NCBI GenBank assembly: GCA_020002185.1
Contig: CM034531.1
Location: 40,967,690-41,031,689 of the forward strand
Length of the DNA stretch: 64,000 bases
Source of the DNA: Paraescarpia echinospica
Lineage: Eukaryota > Annelida > Polychaeta > Sabellida > Siboglinidae
Direction: 5' to 3'
Shown piece after piece: positions 26,001-34,600 of this stretch (position 1 is its first letter; each line of letters opens with the position of its first letter). The position numbers were made by a program, and so were the translations under genes. The notes beneath the pieces are model-generated. The model was given only the letters and a program-made list of their open reading frames with translations, did no database searches and was not told where the DNA came from.

Positions 26001-27120
26001 CAACAACATGTCACACAGGTCACTGAGTGCACCGGTACAACATATCACACAGGTCACTGGGTACGCAGCTACATGTCACACAGGTCACTGGGTGCACAGC
26101 AACAACACGTCACACAGATCACTGAGTGCACAGCAACAACATGTCACACAGGTCACTGAGTGCACCGCTAAAACATGTCACACAGGTCACTGGGTGCACA
26201 GCTACAACATGTCACACAGGTCACTGAGTGCACAGCAACAACATGTCACACAGGTCACTGAATGCACCGCTACATGTCACACAGGTCACTAGATGTACAG
26301 CTATATGTCACACAGGTCACCGGGTGCATAGCTACATGTCACACAGGTCATTGGGTGCACAGCTATAACATGTCACACAGGTCACTGGGTGCATCACTAC
26401 TGAGCACTATTTCTGATAGGAAATGTAGAATTAGTTCAAATAGAATATGATCTCGTAAAGAAGGGAACACAGGAGATATAACAAACTGGCAACAAAAGAA
26501 TCCAAGGTGGAAACTTAGCACCTATATTATATCTCAGTTCACAAGTGAAACAGTTAAATACTGTCATGAGTACGTGACTTACATGTGACCGTGCCATCAG
26601 CAGAGAGGATGATCACTTGATGTCCATTGAGGTTCGCACATGTGGCAGAGTTGACCGTAGACGCCAGTGTTTCCGTGCAGGCTACCAACACCTGACTCAT
26701 CTCAGCCTCGCTCACTTGTATCTGTCCATCTCCCTTGAGCTCCTCCTGCTCCCCGTTTATCCCTTCCTCCGTGCTGCTCACATCTTCCTCCATGGTCGTC
26801 ACGACAATGGTGTTACTCATCCCATCTTCCCCCATCATCGACAAACTTCCATCATCAACGATGTTGTTACTCGTTGCCAATGACAACACACTCTGTTTGA
26901 ATGCCTCGGCAGACACAATGCTGTCATTGTCTGGAAGTAGAATGATTGCAGGACTTCCGTCGTTCACCTGCTGTATGATGACGTTATCCTTGTCTATCAC
27001 CTCCGCCTCTTCCGAGATATCATGTAGTAAACTCTCGTCATTCTCCTCAATGGTCACAATGTCACCTGACACATCTGGTGGGGTCTGCGTGTCAACATCA
27101 GCTGTTTCTATCTCTGTCAT
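2042..27120 (-). CDS. DMTF1: DMTF1, cyclin D-binding Myb-like transcription factor 1 (complete coding region, 16 exons)
   Basis: A nuclear DNA-binding transcription factor; in mammals it activates ARF and binds D-type cyclins (family knowledge). Exons in transcript order: 27120-26583, 24394-24324, 23012-22922, 22653-22577, 22163-21973, 21247-21138, 20026-19958, 19767-19608, 17721-17653, 16347-16265, 15513-15370, 10354-10152, 6769-6601, 6029-5749, 2866-2719, 2154-2042. All introns are GT-AG and the exons join in one frame to 838 codons (vertebrate DMTF1 is about 760). Residues 1-203 are an acidic N-terminus. Family signatures follow: TQAWFTTRDDKAAL, FEMSKDERKDFYRTIARGL, then Myb-type repeats over about 234-478 (GSDWASIGASLGRSASSVKD; SWAAVAEKVATRSEKQCR; VRSPQWLRGKWWSMKR). 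The tail is Ser/Thr/Asp-rich and ends DPMLTSSDSTDLIGSSSDVE, like the vertebrate end. A 3' splice site abuts the start ATG, so a non-coding 5' exon must lie upstream, position unknown. At least eight splice junctions are tandemly amplified into introns. Confidence 0.95.
2871..4767. repeat. 27-bp minisatellite in DMTF1 intron 14, split by a transposon
   Basis: Units of about 27 bp containing ACAATCACACGCGTCAGTAC run from next to the 3' splice site of exon 15 (2867 onward). They are broken by a 639-bp element and resume at 3594-4767, about 45 copies in all. The array begins directly at the acceptor: the intron end reads GTGTGATTGTAG and the units share GTGTGATTGTA but not the final AG. Long open frames cross the array on both strands because the unit length is a multiple of three. 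They are not genes. Confidence 0.9.
2950..3588. mobile_element. 639-bp non-autonomous hAT-like element, 5-bp target duplication
   Basis: The left end reads CAGTGTTTCCGCCAG. The right end, reversed, reads CAGGGTTTCCGCCAG, so 14 of 15 terminal bases match. It is flanked by TTTGT at 2945-2949 and 3589-3593. Removing the element and one TTTGT restores a normal unit of the surrounding 27-bp minisatellite, which fixes both ends. No transposase is encoded. CAG-type ends with TTTCCGCCAG are typical of hAT elements; a 5-bp duplication is shorter than the usual 8 bp. Confidence 0.8.
5853..6000 (-). repeat. Coding 36-bp repeat in DMTF1 exon 14
   Basis: Within exon 14 four in-frame copies of a 12-residue unit follow one another, with consensus QLSQAxVSCEVD. 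They lie in the poorly conserved transactivation tail and precede an acidic stretch (EVDDDGEPQEEGD). This is a minisatellite inside coding sequence. It is distinct from the neighbouring intronic arrays and partly explains why the protein is longer than vertebrate DMTF1. Confidence 0.85.
6440..6530. repeat. AT/TATATA microsatellite
   Basis: Simple AT-rich sequence with TATATATA runs and ACATACA motifs in DMTF1 intron 13. No coding potential. Confidence 0.8.
6738..6975 (-). repeat. 69-bp array copying the 3' splice site of DMTF1 exon 13
   Basis: Three further copies of a 69-bp unit lie upstream of exon 13, the most distal truncated. Each full unit holds the intron end (GTGTTTACAG) plus about 45 bp of the exon start (CCATCTCTCAAGG). 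The exon proper starts at 6769; equivalent acceptors lie at 6838 (AG kept, TTTAGAG) and 6907 (TTTACAG). As 69 is a multiple of three and the frame stays open, using a distal acceptor would add 23 or 46 residues without a frameshift. Confidence 0.9.
7224..8303. mobile_element. 1080-bp non-autonomous hAT-like element
   Basis: It starts CAGGGCTGCCTACC at 7224 and ends with the exact reverse complement at 8290-8303, a 14-bp perfect terminal inverted repeat. Similarity continues inward: CAATTTCCATAATTACC on the left, and GATTATGGAAAATCCATAAT on the right. The interior is AT-rich and encodes nothing recognisable. CAGGG ends fit hAT, but the flanking bases (left ...CCATGATA, right TGTGGTAT...) show no clean target duplication, so the family is inferred from the ends only. 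Confidence 0.65.
8332..10190. repeat. About 43-bp array copying the 5' splice site of DMTF1 exon 12
   Basis: Roughly 40 units fill the intron-proximal 1.85 kb next to exon 12 (10354-10152). On the minus strand each unit reads from the exon end (ATCATAGTGCACACC, CTGCCCCTTACACAG) across the junction into GTGAGT and a short spacer. The units nearest the exon keep the spacer GTGAGTACATCATAGTGCAC; distal ones have a longer GTGAGTCTGACTACATC spacer. Most units keep the strong CAG|GTGAGT donor. A few, near 8420 and 8685, have lost it (CAG|CTGAGT). No coding value beyond the exon. Confidence 0.95.
10355..13060. other. DMTF1 intron 11 distal part: relic repeats
   Basis: No exon lies in this 2.7-kb stretch between exon 12 and the array attached to exon 11. 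It holds a LINE relic (listed separately). A block seen at 11035-11130 and again at 12262-12420 and 12425-12556 contains GACCAATTAAAAATTAGTCA and CAGTAGCACTAGGCTGCAGA; the last two copies are a tandem duplication of about 130 bp. A roughly 190-bp tandem pair spans about 12590-12905 (both contain GTGGCAGTGCCCTAAGAT-like sequence). A terminus-like CCTTGGACCTTCGGCCAAAG occurs near 12940. These look like old transposon debris. Confidence 0.6.
11455..11880 (+). pseudogene. LINE reverse-transcriptase relic
   Basis: Conceptual plus-strand translation shows reverse-transcriptase motifs broken by stops and frameshifts: FIDYKKAFDLV near 11485, then QGENLCPLLFAIYLNNF near 11670, then LLYADDT near 11815. 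Order and spacing match the palm domain of non-LTR retrotransposons, in which YADD carries catalytic aspartates. Stop codons interrupt the first segment and frame changes separate the motifs, so the copy is dead. Neither end of the element can be placed. Confidence 0.8.
13060..15395. repeat. About 77-bp array copying the 5' splice site of DMTF1 exon 11, split by a transposon
   Basis: About 19 units. On the minus strand each carries the last 30-odd bases of exon 11 (CCAACATCATCTCTATCC, ATGTTAACCGCAG), the donor GTGAGGGG, and about 40 bp of intron including GACTTGGTCTATATTC. The real junction is at 15370. A transposon at 14139-15004 interrupts the array. In most copies the CAG|GTGAGG donor is preserved. 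Confidence 0.95.
14139..15004. mobile_element. 866-bp non-autonomous hAT-like element, 6-bp target duplication
   Basis: The ends read CAGGCTGCGAAA on the left and, reversed, CAGGGTGCACGG on the right. GATATG flanks both sides (14133-14138 and 15005-15010). Deleting the element plus one GATATG gives back a regular unit of the surrounding array, so the boundaries are secure. No transposase frame is present. Near both ends are copies of GGACTAGT/ACTAGTCC, a motif also clustered at the ends of the autonomous hAT element at 32194-35382. Confidence 0.8.
15660..15830. repeat. TG/CA-rich simple repeat
   Basis: Degenerate TGTGCATGTGTATGCATG-type simple sequence in DMTF1 intron 10, between exons 10 and 11. 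No coding potential. Confidence 0.75.
16328..17545. repeat. About 55-bp array copying the 3' splice site of DMTF1 exon 10
   Basis: About 21 units. On the minus strand each contains the intron end (GTTTACTCTGTGTGATGTAA then TGTGTTACAG) followed by the first 18-19 bases of exon 10 (TGTGAGGTCGCCCCAGTGG). The unit touching the exon is almost identical to it. Four units form a 220-bp higher-order repeat, seen as near-identical blocks offset by 220 bp over about 16820-17460. The acceptor dinucleotide is kept in nearly all copies. Confidence 0.95.
17738..18195. repeat. 20-bp minisatellite beside DMTF1 exon 9
   Basis: About 22 copies of a 20-bp unit (CTCTCAACACTCCACACGAT on the plus strand) begin about 20 bases upstream of the exon 9 acceptor at 17721 and decay toward 18195. 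The unit does not include the acceptor itself. Confidence 0.9.
18430..19632. repeat. Array copying the 5' splice site of DMTF1 exon 8
   Basis: Half-units of about 47 bp pair into about 95-bp higher-order units. On the minus strand the main half-unit carries 20-odd bases of exon 8 (ACATTCTACTGCTCAACAA), the donor GTACTT, and an AT-rich spacer. The alternate half-unit (CATTCTACTCAACAA|GTACAC) is a diverged version. The true donor (AACAA|GTACTT at 19608) is itself weak against consensus, and its copies are just as weak. Confidence 0.92.
20507..21180. repeat. About 60-bp array copying the 5' splice site of DMTF1 exon 6
   Basis: About 11 units. On the minus strand each reads about 40 bases of exon 6 (GACAGGTGTCGACT, GATGAAGGACACCTGTAACT) through TCAG|GTAAGTCA and about 15 bases of intron. 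The functional junction is at 21138. The strong donor TCAG|GTAAGT is intact in essentially all copies, while the exon-derived part drifts. Confidence 0.95.
21572..21721. repeat. 150-bp copy of the exon 8 array edge placed in intron 5
   Basis: These 150 bases are identical, without a gap, to 18385-18534, which includes the distal edge of the exon 8 donor array and its unique flank. The copy lies about 3.2 kb away in the same orientation, within intron 5, and runs directly into a long palindrome at 21721-21800. Identity this high implies a recent event or an assembly error. Confidence 0.9.
21721..21800. repeat. 80-bp AT-cored palindrome
   Basis: GAAATGAGGCCGTTCATATA at the left is matched by its exact reverse complement at the right, ending at 21800. 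The middle is alternating TATATGTG/CACATATA sequence, so nearly all 80 bases can pair in a hairpin or cruciform. It abuts the 150-bp duplicated segment. Confidence 0.9.
22651..22765. repeat. 58-bp duplication spanning the 3' splice site of DMTF1 exon 4
   Basis: Two adjacent copies start at 22651 and 22709. On the minus strand each holds the pyrimidine-poor intron end, the acceptor (ATGTTATCAG or ATGTTGTCAG) and the first bases of exon 4 (GTCA). This is the shortest junction-copying array in the gene and may show the founding two-copy stage. Confidence 0.85.
23075..23665. repeat. 59-bp minisatellite in DMTF1 intron 2
   Basis: About 10 near-identical 59-bp units (include GTTGATTACCATGACAGAAT and GGCTATAACAATATGATAT) begin about 60 bases upstream of the exon 3 acceptor (23012). 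The unit has no exon-derived bases, although it contains acceptor-like TTGTTATAG on the minus strand. Confidence 0.92.
23880..24340. repeat. 18-19-bp array copying the 5' splice site of DMTF1 exon 2
   Basis: About 24 units. On the minus strand each reads GAGATGGCACAG|GTGAGGGG, that is, the last 12 bases of exon 2 (true junction 24324) plus the donor. Some units are shortened (GGGGCATGGCACAG). Long open frames cross the array in several frames on the plus strand and are by-products of the repeat. Confidence 0.93.
24500..25640. repeat. 31-bp minisatellite in DMTF1 intron 1
   Basis: About 36 units of about 31 bp (include CTCCCTGGTACATACCATAC and TTCACACACCC) start about 100 bases upstream of the exon 2 acceptor. 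No exon sequence is found in the unit. Plus-strand open frames of several hundred codons through this array encode only short Thr/Ser/His/Pro repeats. Confidence 0.93.
25885..26400. repeat. 34-bp minisatellite in DMTF1 intron 1
   Basis: About 16 units containing CACACAGGTCACTGGGTGCA and CAGCTACAACATGT lie about 180 bases downstream of the exon 1 donor. A single isolated unit recurs at 28026-28060 in the intergenic region, outside the gene. Confidence 0.9.
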
Positions 27121-28620
27121 TCTGAAAAGTAAAATCACTCGGTTGAATGAGTGGTGTCACGTGATTGATCACATGTAATTTGGTTCAGTTTGACATACAT
27201 CAGTCCATAAACAAAGTGTTATTCCTCTTAGAAGTTAGAATGCTTAGACAGCTTAAAGAGCACTTTGAGTATGATCCTGCTATATCTTTCTGGACGAGTT
27301 CCTACCTGGTAGCACTGACACTCTACACACCTGGTGGGCTATGATAGAGATCATCACTCAAGCACTGCAGTTGAGCAGTTCACAACATGATTGCCTTTTC
27401 CATTTCCTTGTGTAAAATGTTTCACTTCCCCAGGCATACAGACAGCATGAAGAATCCAATTGATTTTAGTGTTTTCCAAAAGACACAGGCTATGTGGGGT
27501 GAATTAAGTTGTCCAAGTTTTGAAACAGCACTCAGCTGGAAGTGGATTTGAACCCCGCCCAACCCTCTTTGATGAGTGACAATCTGGTGAGCACTGTAAC
27601 CACTGGACCACAGTGCTTCTCTTAATTTGCCATGCAAATTATTTATGTTCTTTATTCATGTTTATCAGAACTAGTAATATTAAGTTTGTATAATGTATCT
27701 TACAATTTGTTTATTACAATACATTTTCATAGTTTTAATGACTTCAGCATTGTCGACTGAAGAAGTTATATTAAATAGAATGTATACATATAACTAATTG
27801 TACACTAGCCTGACTTGGTGTACATGTACTGATCTACATTAGTTTGGTAGTTGTTCATCAATTTGCTTGAACAGTACATTTTTTCGTTGAAAATGTGTTT
27901 GATATATTTAATGTGATATTGTTAATTTTATTTTAATTTCTTCAAAAATACAATTCCCTGCATTGATTATCGGTATGCTGTGTAGTCTATAATTTACTGC
28001 ATTTTATTGTTTAGCATGTATTTCATTTGTCACACAGGTCACTGGGTGCACAGCTACAACAATATTTGCAAGCACATCGGCATATATTCATGATATTGCA
28101 CCTGGTCAGGCTGATGAATATTAAATGTATCGACTATCGTCCATGATTTTTTCCTTTGTGAGCAGCCTGGGTAGATGAAACAAGTTTTTCTTAAAACATC
28201 AGTTAAGTGTGCTACGCATCTGACGTCCCAAATACACCGATGTTGGGTTTTCATACAAGCCGGCACAAGCAATTGCTTTACGCACGTGTTTGGCAGAAAA
28301 TTGCAATGTTTTCGTCCGGGTGCTTCTTTAAGAACCAGGATGACTAAAGACCAGGATGTCACCTCCACCAGGTGCGCTCTCCAGATGGAGTGATACAATA
28401 TAACATTATTAACATCTTTGCATATGTTAATTGTCATGAGCACTTTGTGACATAATATAACGCACTCATGACGTGAATATATATCCAACACACATACAAA
28501 TAATAGATAAACGCATCGTTTTAATGGGTGTGTATTTGTATGCGCGGATTATACAACCTTTTGACAGGGTGCAAGGGTTCCAATCACGCGAGTGAACACG
28601 TGAACGAGACTTCGGCCAAC
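27121..28620. promoter_or_regulatory. Divergent intergenic region of DMTF1 and SUCLG2
   Basis: 1.5 kb separates the DMTF1 coding start (27120, minus) from the SUCLG2 start (28621, plus). A 3' splice site (CTTTTCAG) ends right before the DMTF1 ATG, so this interval or the first intron of SUCLG2 should hold a non-coding first exon and promoter for DMTF1. The 60 bases before the SUCLG2 ATG contain CACGTG and CACGCG motifs. No TATA box or exon could be placed with confidence. A tRNA-SINE (27485-27620) and one stray 34-bp minisatellite unit (28026-28060) also lie here. Confidence 0.45.
27485..27620 (-). mobile_element. tRNA-derived SINE fragment
   Basis: Read on the minus strand it has an A-box-like TGGTCCAGTGGTTACAGTG and a B box GGTTCAAATCC about 35 bases apart, the internal RNA polymerase III promoter of a tRNA-type SINE. 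It continues into a short unique body and has no long 3' tail. It cannot be a tRNA gene, because no acceptor stem pairs. Confidence 0.7.
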
Positions 28621-31600
28621 ATGGCAGCTCTCAGTAGAAACGTGACTTTAGCAGCACGTAAACATTTGCTGAAACAGGTACATAACATTAGCATATTCTT
28701 AATAATTGTATTTGTTGCAGACCATTTCAAATGCACCGACTTTGAAGCAGTATAGTTTTCAAAATATATTGGTGACAAGTGGCTACCGTCGCTATTGCAT
28801 TGATGTTTGGTCTGCCTAGATAACGTGCGCCGTCGGCGTCGTCTTGACTTGACGTGAAACCTTGGGCCCTGTCACCTGAGGGTCAGCTGCTGGTTAGATA
28901 CAGTAATCAGCTAAGCCTTCGTCATATGGTGCAGTCGTCATCGATCATTTGGCATGGACATTTTTATTTTCAACACAGTACATTAGATAACTTCCAAATT
29001 TTACATACTTCCAAATAATTTTTGGAATACTTATTTTGAAATAACGCGCCAATAAAAAATATTAATTCTGCATACAGCATGCCATAGTTTTTCAGTTATA
29101 GTATGCAAGTCTGTGTAATTATTTTGCTAGGATTATCTGGGTTTATGTAGCATGTGATTTTTTCCAAATAGAATATGCAAATCAAACTAGCTATTAGAAT
29201 AAATAGATTAATGCCAAGGGATCGCAGTGGTTGAGCAGTCAGAGTCAGGGGTTTCCTGGATATTTGTGTTCAAGGGATCCCCAGCCTTCTTTTGAGGGGG
29301 TCCCAAGCCTGTAACAAGGGTCCCACTTACTGCTCTTTTTTAATTGTAAGTATTGTTTTGTAAATATCACAACTTATACAACCCATGTAAACCTGGTTAT
29401 TACTATTATTAGTTTGATACTAACAAGAACTTAACAAAACAAAAATAACGTGCCTTGTTACAATATACTGTTTTATTTGTTGATGTTTTCCCTTGATAAT
29501 CAATGTAGTTTCGGAAGTTAGAGCAGCCTTCCTCACTTATGAGAGGGCATGCTAGTCTGCTAGAAGCCTTGGCTTACGTGTAAACGTCACATTGGGAAAT
29601 CTCCTAAAACAAAGCTAAGCTTTTGTTATATGTCATTGATATGCCTACGTCCCGTGGGACGCAACGATTATTTTGCACCCATCCGGGTACTGTTTCTATG
29701 CATATAGGACACAGGATCTTGCATCCCGTAAACCCCTGCAGAGTGCTGGATGGTTCGGAAGAAACGGGCTTTCTTCCGATCGGCATCAAATCCTGGTGCC
29801 GACCGTGATGGTTCAGTATCAGCCGCTATGTCGAAACTTGGGCAGTTTTGTTCACCCTACGTTGCCTGTGTCTTTCAAAAGAGACACTACTTATGTTGTT
29901 GATCCTTTCTATCTGGTATTTATGCCAGGGGAAGAAAAGTTCCCACTCAAGGACATGGAAAAACTGTCATGGACTCACTGAGCAGGAATTTCATTCTCTA
30001 AACTCTCATTAGCGTTAATGCCAGAATAATCAACCAGATGATTGTGTGGATCTACGGAAAGAAGAAAAAATACAGTAATTTTGGTTCTTGGAGCCCACTG
30101 CATGGCACCCGTTGCATAAATTGTTCAGTTAATTTGAGTGAAATTTGTTCACAATTCACTGCAAAAAACGCATGGGCCAAACCTGTCTTGGGCCGAAACA
30201 ACAGAGATCCTTTCAATGTCATAAATATAATATTATGTCAATATTAAATGCCATTTATGAGAATTATTATAACTTTTATCACAACCGATGTTGCGTAATC
30301 TTTGTTGTTTTAGACCAATATGTGCAGTGTCTTCCAGTGTTTGTTGTTTTAGGTGCGAGCATGTAGTCAGCCAGTACGATGCCTCAACCTGCAGGAGTTT
30401 CAGAGCAAGAAGCTGATGGCTGACAATGGCATCGCGGTACAGAGGTTTCAAGTGGCACATACGCTCGAAGATGCTGAGAATATCTCCAAGAACTTCAGTA
30501 TGTGCTGCTAGAATGTGCTTTGTGCTGGTATATTAAATACATTTTGTTACTGAAATGTTTCCTGTCAATGACATTTCAGGGCTCCATGTTTAGAAGAAGT
30601 CGTGACAGTGAGAGAACATTTTAGACAATCATTCAAAACCACATAATAGGTGTAAAAAGCTAATGTTATATTGGCAAGATTGCTGGACATCATTTGCTGA
30701 ACATTTCTTATGCTGACTCATTACTGTTTGAATAAGATGTTAAATTTGGTGCCATTTTTCAGATGTGCGTGAATATGTGATCAAAGCCCAGATCCTGGCC
30801 GGAGGGCGGGGCAAGGGGGTGTTTGACACTGGGTTCAAGGGAGGAGTCCACCTTACTAAGGAGTATGTTTTTTCCGTACCTAGCATCCACAGATAGGTGG
30901 TTGCTTAAACCTCAAGTAATTACCTTGATAACCTTTACATTATAGCCCATTCTCTTTGACAATATCACACTTCACATACACAAATATGTAACGTACAAAT
31001 TCAGTCTATGAAGCGTGTATATATTGATTAAAACAATTGGGCAAAATCTGTTATAATAAGTGTACACTAAAGTGTTTTCTCAAGATGATGAGTGAACTGT
31101 TCCCCACCAGGTGGTGCACATTTCAATTGTTCCATACAAGGTGGTGTTAGACAGCCTTGTCAACAATCCTTTCTAAAAGCATATGTTGAGAAAGCAGGTC
31201 CCTCCACATTAGAGACTTGCACATTTTGATCAACCATTAGTGGTTGTTATGTGCCTAAAACTACTGGTAAAACAAACATTGTGTAACTGCACAAAAGTGA
31301 TTGTTTTGTTTTTGCTTTTGGGGGACACATAAATGGAAGTAAATAGGCCGAATATGAGGTGTGCACATATATAATTATAAATAACCCTAAACTTTCATTT
31401 AATTATATATTGCAAAATTATTGCACCACATAGCATAAACATGCTATTTTACAGGCCAGCAAAAGTATCTGACATTGTTGCTGATATGCTGGGAAACAAA
31501 CTCATCACTAAGCAGACTCCCAAGGGCGGTGTCAAAGTCAACACGGTAGGTACTTGTCACATGACAGAGCTGACAAACTGGTTGCCTTTATATAATAATA

Positions 31601-34600
31601 CTGTGTGGTTTTAATTAAGTTTTAATAATTTTCTAATATGGAAATTTGTTCATGCCATGCACTATAAAAAACTTTTTTAAAGGATGTGTGGTATAAATAG
31701 TTGTAGTTGTCTACCAATGAGCAAACTGCATGATGCTGGAGGTGGGTGAGGTACTTTGGTGATGCTGGAGGTGGGTGAGGTACTTTGGTGATGCTGAAGA
31801 TGGGTGAGGTACTTTGGTGATGCTGGAGGTGGTTGAGGTACTTTGGTGATGCTGGAGGTGGGTGAGGTACTTTGGTGATGCTGGAAGTGGGTGAGGTACT
31901 TTGGTGGTGCTGGAGATGGGTGAGGTACTTTGGTGATACGTAAATTGGTGGAGTACCTTTACCAGTGATGATGAAGATGTGGGAAGGACCTGGTGATGCT
32001 GGAGATTGGGGAAGTGCCTAGGGATGGTGGATATGTATGAAGTGCCTCGGTGATGTTGGATATAGGTGAAATGGGTGAAATACTTTGGAGATGGGTAATG
32101 TTACTGAAGTACATTGGTGATGCTGGAGATGGGTAATGTACTTTTAGGTGAAATACTTTTTTGTGATGCTGGAGATGGAGAAAGTACCATGGTCAGGGGT
32201 AGAACTTCAGCATTTATTTCACTAGACAGCAGGACTAGTAAAGACAAAAGTTTACTAGTCCGCCAAAAGGTTTACTAGTCCTGCAAATAAAAAACATAGC
32301 ACAAATTTAGGTCACAACAATTTTATTTAAAACACAAAAAACCACAGTGTCATCCAGGCCTGGCGTTAACACTGCCTGTCAGTCAGTCAGTGTCACTCAG
32401 AGTCGGAGGCACTACTGTCATCACAGTCGGTGTCACTGCTGTCAGTGTAACTACTACAGTCGGGCCTTGGCCTAAGCGGCTGAGTGTCTGGCCTCCGGGC
32501 TCCACCAGCACTCCACAGCTCGATTGCCTCCTTCGGTTCAAATGCAGCGATGTCTGGTGAACTCAGCTGAATGGTCAACAGATCAGTCAGTCGATCTGCC
32601 TTCAGGACTGACCGGATGCTGCTCTTCGTCAGCTTCAGCTGACTGAAGCCTCTCTCCGCATCAGCCGAGCTGGCTGGCAGAGTCAGAATGGCGTCAACAA
32701 GCCCAAGTATGTTTCCATACTCTGCCTGGTGGGCTGCATTGACACTAGACCATGTCAGCTGTCGCACGTCTGGGGACTGTTCATACAGGATCATCTTCAG
32801 AAGTGTCCACTCCGTCTCCACACTGGCAGTATCGATGCCAGCGTCGCGAAGCACAGGGCCAAAATGGTTGTTGAGTGTGGCCACAGCGTCATTTCCATAA
32901 TCACCTGCAGCTTCAGGCCACAGCTTGAAGCTAACGATTGATGATGCACGCACAACGTCCGAATTGCTGTCAACGAAGCGACCCTCCAGACAGCTGACCA
33001 GGATGCCCAAGATCTGCAGTCGGGTCTGCTTGGCGAAGACAGCACCTGTGAGTGTCTCACCATGGAAGTCTTCCATGCGCGCCAGGGCACGCTCCTTGGC
33101 AGTTGTGGTCGTCTTGTACATCACAAGGGTGGCCACAACGGATGTCAGCGTGGCATGTACATCAGCAACTGTCGCAGTCACTGTCTGAGCCACCAGCGAC
33201 AGCTTGCTCAGAACAAACAGCACATCGAGAAGGAAGTGTGCCATCTCGATGATGTCTCGTCGGTGCAGTGTCGCCAAGAAGCCAATGGCCTTTGCCTTGG
33301 CATCTCCGGAGCCCCCGGGCACTTGCATCTGCGTCAGATGCAGGACATATGCTGGATATCCCTTCACAAGGGCCTGCAGTGCCTTCAGCAGATGTGGCAA
33401 CCAGCGAGTGCCACCGACACGTGGTGGAAGGGCACATGGCAGAGACAATGTGTCGAATGCTGCCTTCAAGTTGCTACGGTTCAGTGGCGAGTGATGGTAG
33501 AACAAGTAGAGGCTCAGGAGGAGACCGCTCAACTTTGTGTACATGGGCAACCGACACAATGCGTCCTTATATGCAAGTTCCAGGCGATGCGCATAGCAGT
33601 GGATTGCTTGCAGACACGGCTGCTCATTTCGGAAGAGCGTGGCGACACCGTTGGCTGATCCGGTCATAACAGCGGCGCCATCACTGCCGAATCCGACAAG
33701 CTTCTTCATGAGTGTCTCTTTCGGGATGTGGAGGTAGCGCTCCACGACACCGTCAATTGCCCGCTTGATTGACGGAGCATCTGCCTTGCCGACGTTCTCA
33801 ATACCAGCGAAGGCAGTAGAGACGACACCATTCACTGCATACCTCACGTACACTATCTCCGCTTCCGTGATGGACGCATCTGTCGTACCGTCACTGATGA
33901 GGGCGAGAAAGTGAGCACTCTCCAGGTGCTGTGCGAGGTGACGGCGCTCAACCTCAGCGATGGCACGCACGAACTGCTTGCATGCCTTGTCATTCCGATA
34001 AGTGTTCCCCACATCAAGGCCCTTCTGTGCGTCCAGGGTACACTGCCACACATAATCTGTGAACGGACGCCGGTGCTTTGCTATCGGGTGACAAGTCCTG
34101 AAACATCCAATGCAGGAAATATTAAATATCATAGTATTAAGTAAATACTGAGTATAGTCACAACATAACAACCTTCCTCAGCAAACAGTGAATACTAAAA
34201 ACATCCTCGCTTTCAAAACAAAACTTGACGAAGATTTGAAGATGGGCAGGTTTAAATTTTAATAAAAGCACAAAAATCACAAGACAAGCCACGTTCTCAA
34301 AACCAAAAATATGATGCATAAAGGCGGGAAATACAACACTAAATAGTATTACTTTTGAACCCGAAGATCCAGGCAAGTTATAACACAGATCTACATCAAA
34401 TGCAAATTAATAATTTCCCATGGCATTGTTTACTGCACGGCACGCTTGAAATGAGAGATAACAGAGAAATGAGGGATAATAATTTAAACCATATACTGAT
34501 ATAGTGCTAACCCTAATAAAGTACAATCAAACACAATATTTTTTTACATTTTATAACATTATATCACATGGGTAACATAATTACCTAAACAAATGCGTCA

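Noticed and set aside
29604..29981. Possible coding patch in SUCLG2 intron 1
   Set aside because: Open frames on both strands are short and show no known motif; I could not link them to any gene or transposon.
32688..33669. Plus-strand open frames of 60-200 codons
   Set aside because: Antisense shadows of the GC-rich hAT transposase exon.
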